Below, piece by piece: positions 16,870 to 24,259 of a stretch of DNA of 30,464 nucleotides. Numbering within the stretch: position 1 is the first letter of the stretch; each line of letters begins with the position of its first letter. The DNA is from Firm-04 sp964392175 (lineage in GTDB: Bacteria; Bacillota; Clostridia; Oscillospirales; Ruminococcaceae). The DNA is taken from contig CAYMOJ010000022.1 in NCBI GenBank assembly GCA_964392175.1, forward strand, positions 1-30,464, read 5' to 3'. The notes beneath the pieces are model-generated. The model did not search any database. It was given only the letters and a program-made list of their open reading frames with translations, and was not told the DNA's origin. The position numbers were made by a program, and so were the translations under genes.

Positions 16870-17634
16870 TCATTTTGCCTTGGCATCGTAGATCTGATCA
16901 TCATACTTGCACAGCACAAGGGTGACATTCAAGTTGCCGTTAAGTGCACGAATATCATCAATGAATTTTTTCTGATCCACATCAGTCTTAATACGAACGG
17001 CATAAACCAAATCAAACAGCGTACCAAAATCGGTGGTCTTTACACGGCGAAGCTTCCAATTGGTGGTATATTTCTCCATGACCTGATCAAACAGACCGTT
17101 ATAGTTCAGGTTTTCGGGGATGGTGATCTTAAGGGTCATATCCTGTGTATGCGGTGCTGCAAAATCGGTAATATACAAAATGACGAGCACGGCTGCCAAA
17201 ACCAAGAAGAACACAGCCGCATAGCCGACAAAGCCCAGACCGCAAACAACGCCCATTGCCATGGCAAAGAAGATGTAGGAGATATCGCGTGGATCTCCGG
17301 GCGCGCTACGGAAACGCACCAGAGAAAACGCACCTGACAGGCTGATCGCGGCGGTCATGCCTGCGCCACTGGCAAGCAAGCACATCATAACGATAACGGT
17401 AGAAACCAGTGCAGAGAGCATCGGCATGGTGATGATATAGCTTTGGCTATAGCCCGTTTTACGGTGTGTGAACATATACACCAGACTGATCAGAAATCCC
17501 AGCACCAACGCGCTGACCACGCAGGTCAGAACCTGTGTTACAGTAGGTGTGTTCAGATCAACAGTGGACTGATCCTGATAAATACGGGAGAAGATGTTTG
17601 CAGCGTGTGCGACAGGTCTTACAAAATTAAGCAT
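16870..17634 (-). CDS. DUF4956 family integral membrane protein
   Basis: A 254-residue membrane protein of unknown function, recognised as DUF4956. About four hydrophobic segments are visible: VLTCVVSALVLGFLISLVYM, MLSALVSTVIVMMCLLASGA, AMAMGVVCGLGFVGYAAVF and FLVLAAVLVILYI. Between the second and third is the conserved polar stretch FSLVRFRSAPGDPRDISYIF, the family hallmark. A cytoplasmic C-terminal domain (about 165-254) resembles a small alpha/beta fold. The ATG at 17634 follows AAAGGAAA and overlaps the VTC stop by 8 bp, which makes it better than an upstream TTG at 17667. Its tight coupling to a VTC-domain gene, a pairing I recall from other Firmicutes, suggests a membrane partner or channel for the VTC product. 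Confidence 0.85.
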   Translation of the reverse strand: MLNFVRPVAHAANIFSRIYQDQSTVDLNTPTVTQVLTCVVSALVLGFLISLVYMFTHRKTGYSQSYIITMPMLSALVSTVIVMMCLLASGAGMTAAISLSGAFSLVRFRSAPGDPRDISYIFFAMAMGVVCGLGFVGYAAVFFLVLAAVLVILYITDFAAPHTQDMTLKITIPENLNYNGLFDQVMEKYTTNWKLRRVKTTDFGTLFDLVYAVRIKTDVDQKKFIDDIRALNGNLNVTLVLCKYDDQIYDAKAK

Positions 17635-18382
17635 ACAAAATTTTCCTTTCTGTTTCTTGTTGTTCAATCAGGCTGCGCACATAATTGGTATACGCAGTAC
17701 CATACTTGGAAAAGCTTCCGCGACGAATTTCCAACATGGAGAGCGCCTGCGTCATCCACATGGGAATTGAGCCGGGTACCTTAATCTCCATCAGTCGCTG
17801 ATCCGCCCCGATCAGCTGCTCACCATAGCTCTCGCGACTCAGCGATACATCCTCGCGGCGCGCGGTGATTTTGCGATCAAAGGTAAGGCGGAAATTCTTA
17901 TCCTCCTTGCCAAAAAACGCGGCGCGCTGATAGCTGATATATTGTTTCGGAGCGCAATCGTAACGGTTCAGAAATACGTCAAACTCCTTCATCACCTGCT
18001 GATCGATAAAGCGTTCATAATAAGGCTTTACTCTGGTTTGCAGATACGTTTCTGCCTCGCGGAGCGTCATCGCTACACGACGTTTGGTCACGATGCCGCA
18101 CACCTTCTTTTTCACTTCAAGAAAGACGGTAGCATCCGGCGATGCCGGCGAATCGTAACTGCGCAGACGTAATTTTTCTTTATAATCGGGCTTTTCAATG
18201 GACTGCCGGATCAGAAAATGATCAGGCGTATCATAGTAAATATTGTAGATGCCATATTCCTTGCCGTCGACACAGTATGCATCAGGGTTCATATGCTCGT
18301 AGATGATGGGGAGTAGCGCATCAAACTGTTCCATCGAAAGCATATACTTCACTTCACGGCGTTGAAAGGTGCTGATAGCCAT
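17627..18382 (-). CDS. VTC-domain (polyphosphate polymerase-like) TTM protein
   Basis: A 251-residue cytoplasmic protein of the VTC/triphosphate tunnel metalloenzyme fold. Expected charged tunnel motifs appear in order: RREVKY (about 8-13), YYDTPD (about 49-54), KLRLRSY (about 69-75), FLEVKKK followed by KRR (about 86-100), YQRAAFF, RLTFDRKI and LMEIKVPGSIPMWM. In eukaryotic Vtc4 the matching residues polymerise ATP phosphate into polyphosphate. The bacterial substrate is not established. The ATG at 18382 has no ribosome site of its own; it directly abuts the TGA of a 17-codon leader with a strong site, so translation is probably coupled. The next gene, DUF4956, overlaps its end. Confidence 0.88.
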   Translation of the reverse strand: MAISTFQRREVKYMLSMEQFDALLPIIYEHMNPDAYCVDGKEYGIYNIYYDTPDHFLIRQSIEKPDYKEKLRLRSYDSPASPDATVFLEVKKKVCGIVTKRRVAMTLREAETYLQTRVKPYYERFIDQQVMKEFDVFLNRYDCAPKQYISYQRAAFFGKEDKNFRLTFDRKITARREDVSLSRESYGEQLIGADQRLMEIKVPGSIPMWMTQALSMLEIRRGSFSKYGTAYTNYVRSLIEQQETERKILYA

Positions 18383-18436
18383 TCATTTGCGTGTCTGTAT
18401 CAGATATTCGCCCACAGCGGCGATCTGTTTCGGCAC
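18383..18436 (-). CDS. 17-residue leader peptide coupled to the VTC gene
   Basis: A GTG at 18436 opens a short frame (MPKQIAAVGEYLIQTRK) preceded by AAAAGGAGGG with a 5-nt spacing, the best ribosome site in the operon. It ends with TGA at 18385-18383, and the VTC ATG is the very next codon in the same frame. Its likely job is to deliver ribosomes to the VTC start, or to sense translation status. It is not similar to anything I know, and no role for the peptide itself can be claimed. Confidence 0.55.
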   Translation of the reverse strand: MPKQIAAVGEYLIQTRK

Positions 18437-18466
18437 GGCTCCCTCCTTTTTCTGTTGCTCGCGATT

Positions 18467-18482
18467 ATCAGCGTTTGCTGAT
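18467..18482 (-). promoter_or_regulatory. Short inverted repeat in the VTC operon leader
   Basis: ATCAGC-4 nt-GCTGAT lies just downstream of the -10 region and about 30 bp before the leader peptide. It could be an operator or a small mRNA hairpin. Confidence 0.35.
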
Positions 18483-18491
18483 TACAAGTCC

Positions 18492-18520
18492 ATTATAAAG
18501 CCACTTACTTAAAACAAACT
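18492..18520 (-). promoter_or_regulatory. Probable promoter of the VTC operon
   Basis: A perfect TATAAT at 18497-18492 on the minus strand, without a good -35 (AGTTTG at 17 bp spacing). A weak -35 suggests an activator or low basal expression. Confidence 0.4.
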
Positions 18521-18618
18521 GAAAGCAACTTGCGAGTTTTGTGTAGATTTCGAAAAAAGTCTGTGAAAGTGCCTGCTCCGGCAACGGACTTGCAACAAAG
18601 CAGTATCTCTCGCCACCA

Positions 18619-19224
18619 TCAATCCTTCAACGGAATGCCTTTCCCATCGGTACCAGTGTTGCCCGTCAGGATGAGAATGCCCTCAATCAATCCCCATACC
18701 TCTGAAACAGGCGATAGGATAAAGCAGCTAAGCAAGGTCAGAAGGAGCTGTGCCACACCTCTGCCTACCCTGCCAAGATAAAAGTTATGTACCCCGAACA
18801 TTCCCAGAAAAATACCAAGAATGCCGGCTGCGATTCTGGATTTTTGCTGGCTAGGCGCATAACTGTAGGACATATTTTGCTGCGGCATGGCACCATTTTG
18901 GTAAGCATAGCCATTTTGCTGCTGTGTAGGAACATACACCGGTGGCACCTGCTGCTGTACAGGTGGTGGCGCAAAAGCTGCGTTATTCACATCGGGCATT
19001 GGCTGCGCAGTGGTATTGCGCATGGGTTGCCCGGCAGCAACGGTCAGCGGCTGATTACAGGTAGTACAAATGGTCGCGCCCACTGCTACGGGATCGCCAC
19101 AATAGGGGCAGTAACGCATACCCGCACCCACTGCAAATCCGCACTGTGGGCAGCAAACATCGGTATCTGTAAGAACGGTAGCACAGTTACGGCAAAAGCG
19201 ATGTGATACTTCATTCTCTTTCAT
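18619..19224 (-). CDS. Zinc-ribbon and TM2-domain membrane protein
   Basis: A 201-residue protein. Two N-terminal zinc ribbons have Cys pairs at 11/14 and 25/28, then 39/42 and 53/56. A Gln/Pro/Tyr-rich linker (about 60-125) leads to a TM2 domain with two membrane segments. The TM2 hallmarks are GIFLGMFGVHNFYLGRVGRG, then LLLTLLSCF and a second hydrophobic run. The biochemical role of such proteins is unknown. The ATG at 19224 follows AAAGGAG, so the upstream in-frame start at 19260 is disfavoured. It is monocistronic and divergent from the GH5 gene. Confidence 0.88.
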   Translation of the reverse strand: MKENEVSHRFCRNCATVLTDTDVCCPQCGFAVGAGMRYCPYCGDPVAVGATICTTCNQPLTVAAGQPMRNTTAQPMPDVNNAAFAPPPVQQQVPPVYVPTQQQNGYAYQNGAMPQQNMSYSYAPSQQKSRIAAGILGIFLGMFGVHNFYLGRVGRGVAQLLLTLLSCFILSPVSEVWGLIEGILILTGNTGTDGKGIPLKD

Positions 19225-19281
19225 GACAAAGATCTCCTTTATGTACATATAATGTGACAAGATACGATAACACTAATATCC

Positions 19282-19310
19282 ATTATACCTGTTTTTCACA
19301 CTGTTGTCAA
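19282..19310 (-). promoter_or_regulatory. Promoter of the zinc-ribbon/TM2 gene
   Basis: On the minus strand TTGACA (19310-19305), 17 bp, TATAAT (19287-19282): full consensus. Confidence 0.85.
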
Positions 19311-19412
19311 GCCTTGAAGCGACAGCATCCGCAAGATTGGTATAGACCTTCTTTCGCGTTTCCGATTTCTCTTTCCAAGCCGTAGGCATCCGCAGCTTCT
19401 TTGCTGTGGTGA

Positions 19413-19441
19413 TTGACAAACGAGCAAAACCGTGCTATACT
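19413..19441 (+). promoter_or_regulatory. Promoter of the GH5 gene
   Basis: TTGACA (19413-19418), 17 bp, TATACT (19436-19441). The leader before the ATG at 19480 is about 32 nt and contains GAGGAGG. Confidence 0.85.
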
Positions 19442-19479
19442 GATGGATAGATTCAGAAAAACGAGGAGGAACATCCCAT

Positions 19480-20721
19480 ATGAAAAGACCGATATCGCTA
19501 CTTTGTGCAGCTGCCTTTGCACTCTGCGCCAGCACTGGCTGCACAAAAAATGAAGAAAGCAGCTCCACAGAGCCGCAAATCGTAGAGATCAACATTCCGG
19601 AAAATGTTCTCGGCGATGTACAAATCAGCGTCCCCGACTTTACCGTGGACAAATATTCCTTGCCCGAAAACGAAGCCATGCAATTTGTAGAGGATATGAA
19701 AATCGGTTGGAATCTCGGTAACACCTTCGATGCCTCCAACTGTAACGTGACAGATGAGTTGCAGTACGAACAGGCATGGTGTGGCTACACCACCACCACC
19801 GATACCATCGCTGCCGTAAAGGCTGCCGGATTTGAAACCATTCGCATTCCTGTTTCATGGCACAACCATGTAGATGAAAACAACAAAATTTCTGAGGCAT
19901 GGATGAATCGTGTCAAGGAAGTCGTAGGGTGGGCACTTTCCTGTGACTTGAAGGTCATTGTCAACACCCACCACGATATTGATTCCAAATATTACCCTGA
20001 TAGTGAGCATCTGGAAAGCTCCAAAGCATATCTTTCGTCAGTCTGGTCGCAGATCGCAGAGGCATTCAAGGACTATGACAACAATCTGATACTGGAAGGC
20101 ATGAATGAACCTCGCCTGAAGGGCACAGACTACGAATGGTGGTACGATCAAAACAATGCTCAATGCAAGGATTCCATGCAGTGCATCAATACGCTCAACC
20201 AGCTGTTTGTGGATACCGTTCGTGCAAGTGGTGGAAACAATGCCAACCGTTTTCTGATGGTATGCGGTTACTGTGCATCAGTAGATGGCACCTGCAATGA
20301 CGACTTCATTCTACCCACCGATACGGTAGCAAACCGGCTGATCGTTTCTATTCACGCATATACGCCCTACAACTTTGCACTGAACAAGACCGGCACCAAG
20401 GATTTCTCCGTAGAAAACGAGTTGAACCGCAAAGAAATCGTGGATTTTATGGATAAGCTTTACGCAAAGTTTACCGCAAATGGCGTGCCGGTATTCATTG
20501 GCGAGTTTGGCGCAATGAACAAGGATAACGAACAGGCACGTGTAGAGTTCGCTGCGTTTTATACGGCAACCGCACGTGCAAGAGGCATCTCCTGCTGCTG
20601 GTGGGATAACAACGCATTCAGTGGCAGCGGTGAAAACTTTGGCTTGCTGTTCCGTTCTGCTTCGATCTATAATTTCCCTGCAATCGTCAAGGCACTGGTA
20701 CAGTATTCTGCTGCCCAATAA
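19480..20721 (+). CDS. GH5 family endoglucanase-like lipoprotein
   Basis: A 413-residue cell-surface glycoside hydrolase acting on beta-1,4 glucans. The lipobox ASTGC places the acylated Cys at residue 21. The catalytic (beta/alpha)8 domain covers about 65-410. It opens with IGWNLGNTFDA, then FETIRIPVSW and VNTHHD. Glu210 in GMNEP is the predicted acid/base and Glu342 in FIGEFGA the nucleophile. The WNLGNTFDA signature suggests subfamily GH5_4, which includes cellulases, xyloglucanases and licheninases; the exact substrate cannot be told. There is no carbohydrate-binding module and no dockerin, so it is anchored to the membrane rather than to a cellulosome. It is monocistronic with its own promoter and terminator. 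Confidence 0.93.
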   Translation: MKRPISLLCAAAFALCASTGCTKNEESSSTEPQIVEINIPENVLGDVQISVPDFTVDKYSLPENEAMQFVEDMKIGWNLGNTFDASNCNVTDELQYEQAWCGYTTTTDTIAAVKAAGFETIRIPVSWHNHVDENNKISEAWMNRVKEVVGWALSCDLKVIVNTHHDIDSKYYPDSEHLESSKAYLSSVWSQIAEAFKDYDNNLILEGMNEPRLKGTDYEWWYDQNNAQCKDSMQCINTLNQLFVDTVRASGGNNANRFLMVCGYCASVDGTCNDDFILPTDTVANRLIVSIHAYTPYNFALNKTGTKDFSVENELNRKEIVDFMDKLYAKFTANGVPVFIGEFGAMNKDNEQARVEFAAFYTATARARGISCCWWDNNAFSGSGENFGLLFRSASIYNFPAIVKALVQYSAAQ

Positions 20722-20754
20722 GTAAAGCTCGCTTGACGGCTTTGCGACAGGCTA

Positions 20755-20792
20755 AGGCTGCGAAAAGTCATTTTTTCGCAGCCTGTTTTTTT
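20755..20792 (+). terminator. Rho-independent terminator of the GH5 gene
   Basis: Arms AGGCTGCGAAAA (from 20755) and TTTTCGCAGCCT (ending 20784), followed by a run of seven T. The next gene starts only 18 bp later with no promoter between, so read-through may matter for that gene. Confidence 0.92.
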
Positions 20793-20809
20793 GAGAGGAG
20801 AAGCAAAAG

Positions 20810-22429
20810 ATGCTCCGTATTACAAATGTAAGGCTGCCACTTTCTTATACCGAAGAGATGCTTTATCAGGTGGCAGCTGATGCGCTGAAAATTATGCCCA
20901 ATCAGTTGCGCACCGCAACCCTTGCAAGGCGTGCCGTCGATGCACGAAAAGATGTCTGCTTTATTGCCACAGTGGATGTTACCGCAGACAATGAACAGCA
21001 GATTCTGGCAGCGTTGCAGCGTAAGGGAAAAGGCAAAAACATCACCAAGGTGCAGCCCTATTATATGCCAAACTATCCCGGATGTGTGTGTAAAACGCGT
21101 CCTGTGGTGGTGGGTTGTGGCCCTGCGGGGCTGTTTGCAGCCTATGTGCTGGCACAGGCAGGCACTGCGCCCATCCTGCTGGAGCGCGGAAAAAATGTTC
21201 AGGATCGCATGGCAGCCATTGAAATTTATCACAAAACAGGGCTACTTGACCCCGAATGCAATTTACAATTCGGCGAAGGCGGCGCAGGCACTTTCTCCGA
21301 TGGCAAGCTGAACACAGGCACGAAAGATCCGCGCATTCGTCAGGTGTTGCAAACCTTCGCAGAATGTGGCGCGCCTGACGAGATTCTCTGGCAAGCAAAG
21401 CCACATATCGGCACAGATCAGCTGACAATATGTATTCCTACACTGCGCAAAAAAATCGAATCGCTGGGCGGTGAAGTACGCTTTGGAGCAAAATGCACGG
21501 AAATTCACAGGGAGAAAGATGTTTTGCGTGGCATCACCTATGTACAAAACGGCATCACCCACGATTTACAGACCGATGCTGTGATCTTAGCCATTGGGCA
21601 CAGCGCAAGGGACGTATTCACCACCCTTCATGCAATGCGGCTTCCGATGGAGCAGAAAGCCTTTTCAATAGGTGTGCGCATCGAGCATTTGCAAGCGGAT
21701 ATTGACCGTTTTTGTTACGGCAAGGCTGCCGGGCATCCTGCACTGGAAGCTGCAAGTTATAAGCTTGCAGCGCATCTGCCTGGCGGCAGAGGCGTATACT
21801 CTTTTTGTATGTGCCCCGGCGGCACTGTGCAGGCAGCCGCGTCAGAACCAAATACTGTTGTTACCAACGGCATGAGCCGTTTTGCCCGTGACGAACGCAA
21901 CGCCAACAGTGCCCTATTGGTGGGCATCACGCCCGCAGATTTTGAGGGAGATTCTCCTCTTGCGGGTATCGCATTACAGCGCAAAATTGAACAAGCAGCC
22001 TATCGCGCAGGTGGTACAACAGGCGCAGCGCCCGTCATCCTTGCAGAAGATCTCATGCAGCATAAAATCTCCACAGACTTCGGCAAGGTTTTGCCAAGCT
22101 ATCCGCTGGGAACAACATTTGCTGCCCTGGAAGAAACCCTCCCCTACTTTGTTTGCGATGCACTGCGCGATGCACTTCCTCTGCTTGACCGCCAATTGCA
22201 TGGATTCTATCAGCCCGATGCCGTACTGACTGCTCCCGAAACCCGAAGTTCTTCTCCTGTGCGAGTGCTGCGCGACCCCCTTACCCTGCAATCGTTGGGG
22301 CTCAAAGGGCTGTACCCTTGTGGTGAAGGCGCAGGCTATGCCGGCGGTATCGTATCCGCTGCCGTAGACGGCATCAAATGCGCAGAACAGCTGCTCGCCA
22401 TTTATCGCAGCCAAATCAAATATTCTTAA
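20810..22429 (+). CDS. COG2509-type FAD-dependent dehydrogenase
   Basis: A 539-residue cytoplasmic flavoprotein of a widespread but uncharacterised family. An N-terminal alpha/beta domain (about 1-95) precedes the FAD-binding Rossmann motif VGCGPAGLFAAYVLA (about 101-115). LLERGK follows at the end of the second strand, then FGEGGAGTFSDGKL. Near the C-terminus, LYPCGEGAGYAGGIVSAAVDG is the second FAD-contact motif typical of the family. The physiological substrate is unknown. A GAGAGGAG precedes the ATG. Its 3' end overlaps by 4 bp the end of the convergent DUF4363 gene. No promoter separates it from the GH5 terminator. Confidence 0.9.
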   Translation: MLRITNVRLPLSYTEEMLYQVAADALKIMPNQLRTATLARRAVDARKDVCFIATVDVTADNEQQILAALQRKGKGKNITKVQPYYMPNYPGCVCKTRPVVVGCGPAGLFAAYVLAQAGTAPILLERGKNVQDRMAAIEIYHKTGLLDPECNLQFGEGGAGTFSDGKLNTGTKDPRIRQVLQTFAECGAPDEILWQAKPHIGTDQLTICIPTLRKKIESLGGEVRFGAKCTEIHREKDVLRGITYVQNGITHDLQTDAVILAIGHSARDVFTTLHAMRLPMEQKAFSIGVRIEHLQADIDRFCYGKAAGHPALEAASYKLAAHLPGGRGVYSFCMCPGGTVQAAASEPNTVVTNGMSRFARDERNANSALLVGITPADFEGDSPLAGIALQRKIEQAAYRAGGTTGAAPVILAEDLMQHKISTDFGKVLPSYPLGTTFAALEETLPYFVCDALRDALPLLDRQLHGFYQPDAVLTAPETRSSSPVRVLRDPLTLQSLGLKGLYPCGEGAGYAGGIVSAAVDGIKCAEQLLAIYRSQIKYS

Positions 22430-22797
22430 TATTGCTCACGCATCCATAATAGTGCGGCTTTCAGCGCGGCGCATTCTGCAGCAAGTTCATCATTCTCTGC
22501 TTCCGCAAGGGGCAACAGCTTCGCCATGGCTGTATTGACCTCAGCGATGGATTGCCGTGGCACGAACAGTTCCAGCCACTTGCAGCTTTGCTCCCATTGT
22601 GTATGCGCTTCTTTCACCGCGGAAATGGTCGCTTCATGATCCGCAGTGGCATCTGCCTCCATCACCGCATAAATCGTTCCACACATTAAATCGCAGTGGT
22701 GGTTAACCGTCACCAGTGACACAACGATCAGCAACACCACAACGCAGATCAGTAGCAAACTCACCTGCACATGGCTGCTAAGACGGCTTGCTTTCAT
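22426..22797 (-). CDS. DUF4363 family small membrane protein
   Basis: A 123-residue protein. One N-terminal membrane segment (VSLLLICVVVLLIVVSLV, about 12-30) leads to a helical, Ala/Glu-rich extracytoplasmic domain of about 90 residues. I recognise it as DUF4363-like, function unknown. Its ATG overlaps the stop of the DUF421 gene (22794-22797), so the two are coupled. Its end overlaps the convergent FAD gene by 4 bp. Confidence 0.75.
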   Translation of the reverse strand: MKASRLSSHVQVSLLLICVVVLLIVVSLVTVNHHCDLMCGTIYAVMEADATADHEATISAVKEAHTQWEQSCKWLELFVPRQSIAEVNTAMAKLLPLAEAENDELAAECAALKAALLWMREQY

Positions 22798-23471
22798 ATA
22801 TGTGCCTCCTTTTTTACAAGACAGTGCAAACCCTTCTCGTCGACTGTCAACAGAAATATCTCCTCAGGAGTCAATTTCTGCTGCTTGAGCAGTGTCTGCA
22901 AGCGTTTACTCGTGTAGCCCGCAGCATTCATGCCTTCCAAGCTGATGACGCCATCTGCAATCAGTACCTCCGGAGGACGCTCCGATTGCAGATCGGTGAC
23001 CACATCGCCCTTGGTAGCAGGCTGATATTCCGTTTTCTGGTAAACCGATACACTACCGTTTGTTTCCACAACTGCCATCTGCACCTCATTAATATCAAAC
23101 ACACCGCCACTACGCAGTGCTGACATGAGATCATCCAGCGAAAACCGCAAGGCATTCATCACCTGCTGATCGATATTGCCATCCATCACAATGATTTTCG
23201 GGCTGCCGGAAATCAGCCTGCGAAAACTCCGAAAATGCAATGACAGCCACGAAACGATCACCTCAAGGCTGACCAACACCAACACAGGCACAATCCCCAT
23301 TAACACGGGCAGATTTTGATCCTCCAACGGCAACGTGGCAATATTGGATATCAAAATGGTCACCACCAGTTCGGCAGGCTGCAGTTCTCCGATCTGCCGC
23401 TTGCCCATAAGGCGCACTGCAAAAATCACCAACGGATACAGCACCGCAGCACGCAGCACACAATTCAGCAT
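22794..23471 (-). CDS. DUF421 (YetF-like) membrane protein
   Basis: A 225-residue integral membrane protein. Three N-terminal hydrophobic segments (about 5-80) include the family signature LMGKRQIGELQPAELVVTIL. A soluble C-terminal DUF421 domain (about 85-225) follows, with PKIIVMDGNI and the conserved DDLMSALRSGGVFDINEVQ. Its role is not settled; related DUF421 proteins in Bacillus affect spore wet-heat resistance when carried with spoVA2mob genes. An overlapping downstream DUF4363 gene suggests a complex. A GAGGTG precedes the ATG. It lies just after the rpsT terminator. Confidence 0.88.
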   Translation of the reverse strand: MLNCVLRAAVLYPLVIFAVRLMGKRQIGELQPAELVVTILISNIATLPLEDQNLPVLMGIVPVLVLVSLEVIVSWLSLHFRSFRRLISGSPKIIVMDGNIDQQVMNALRFSLDDLMSALRSGGVFDINEVQMAVVETNGSVSVYQKTEYQPATKGDVVTDLQSERPPEVLIADGVISLEGMNAAGYTSKRLQTLLKQQKLTPEEIFLLTVDEKGLHCLVKKEAHI

Positions 23472-23539
23472 TTCATCACCTCAACAAAGCATGGGGGTTC
23501 GTTATTGCATTATGCTGTGCAGATTTACCGCAAATATAC

Positions 23540-23573
23540 AAAAACAGCCGCACTCCAAATGGAATGCGACTGT
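23540..23573 (-). terminator. Rho-independent terminator of rpsT
   Basis: On the minus strand, 13-bp arms ACAGTCGCATTCC and GGAGTGCGGCTGT (some G-U pairs) are closed by an ATTT loop. A TTTTT run ends near 23540. It lies 20 bp after the rpsT stop. Confidence 0.85.
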
Positions 23574-23592
23574 ATGCTGTGTAAAGACCCGA

Positions 23593-23871
23593 TTACTTTG
23601 CTGCATTAAGCATCTTCATCAGCTGGGATTTCTTTCTTGCAGCGCAGTTCTTATGCATCAGACCCTTTGCACAAGCCTGATCTACGCGCTTGATCGCATA
23701 ACGAATTGCTGCAATCTTATCTGCACCACCAACATAGCAGGCATTGGATGCCTTCTTGATAGCAGTCTTCATCTCAGAACGGCGTGCACGATTGCGAGCT
23801 GCGTTCATTGCATTGATGCGATCTCTCTTCTCAGGTGTGGGGCGCTTCTTGGGCAGTTTAGCGTTTGCCAT
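23593..23871 (-). CDS. rpsT: 30S ribosomal protein S20
   Basis: Small basic 16S rRNA-binding protein. It has 92 residues, starts MANAKLPKKRPTPEKRDRINAMNAARNRARRS and keeps the helical Lys/Arg/Ala pattern to KKSQLMKMLNAAK. AAAAGGAG precedes the ATG. It is divergent from gpr, a neighbourhood conserved across Firmicutes, which supports both calls. A hairpin with a T-tract lies in its presumed leader. Confidence 0.97.
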   Translation of the reverse strand: MANAKLPKKRPTPEKRDRINAMNAARNRARRSEMKTAIKKASNACYVGGADKIAAIRYAIKRVDQACAKGLMHKNCAARKKSQLMKMLNAAK

Positions 23872-23907
23872 TGTTTGAAACTCCTTTTCTCGAACTTGAA
23901 TCTCTTC

Positions 23908-23966
23908 AAAAAATGTACAACCAATGCCACAGCCGATGCGGTGAGAACAAACGGCTGTACAATGTT
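23908..23966 (-). promoter_or_regulatory. Possible leader hairpin or attenuator of rpsT
   Basis: On the minus strand a TGTACAGCC arm can pair with GGTTGTACA, and an internal ACAGCCG/CGGCTGT pairing competes with it. A T6 run follows the outer stem at about 23917-23912, some 40 nt before the rpsT start. This is the form of a terminator-type attenuator. No clear upstream promoter was found. Confidence 0.4.
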
Positions 23967-24194
23967 TGAGGGTACCCGAACATCCTTATGATGGGGCGTA
24001 TAATTTCGGAAAAGCGGCATACAGTATGAAGCGAATCGGCTATGACGGAACCGACTGTCTGCTACGGGTGGGGACCGTATACATGGCTATGCTGCAAAAC
24101 CAAATAATATTCTACCATTTTTCTCGAAAAAAAGCAATAGGCAAAAGGGGAATATTTTCATGTTTTTTCGCAGTTTTTTCAGCAGATTGCACAA
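23967..24194. other. rpsT-gpr divergent intergenic region
   Basis: About 230 bp without a gene. The frame open on the plus strand into gpr has no ribosome site at its upstream start and is not part of the protein family. I looked for a sigma-G-type promoter for gpr and found only poor matches. Confidence 0.4.
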
Positions 24195-24218
24195 GTTTCG
24201 GGGGAACTTCCCCGAAAC
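24195..24218 (+). promoter_or_regulatory. Perfect hairpin upstream of gpr
   Basis: Arms GTTTCGGGG (24195-24203) and CCCCGAAAC (24210-24218) with a 6-nt loop, 42 bp before the gpr ATG. No T-run follows. It could be an mRNA stabiliser or an operator. Confidence 0.5.
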
Positions 24219-24259
24219 AACACCAAAAAGCCGGTCTTGCATCGCAGAAAGGAATCCTC

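Noticed and set aside
23966..24259. N-terminal extension of gpr by 98 codons
   Set aside because: It is unlike any GPR N-terminus, contains a hairpin region, and the ATG at 24260 has a suitable ribosome site and family-like start.
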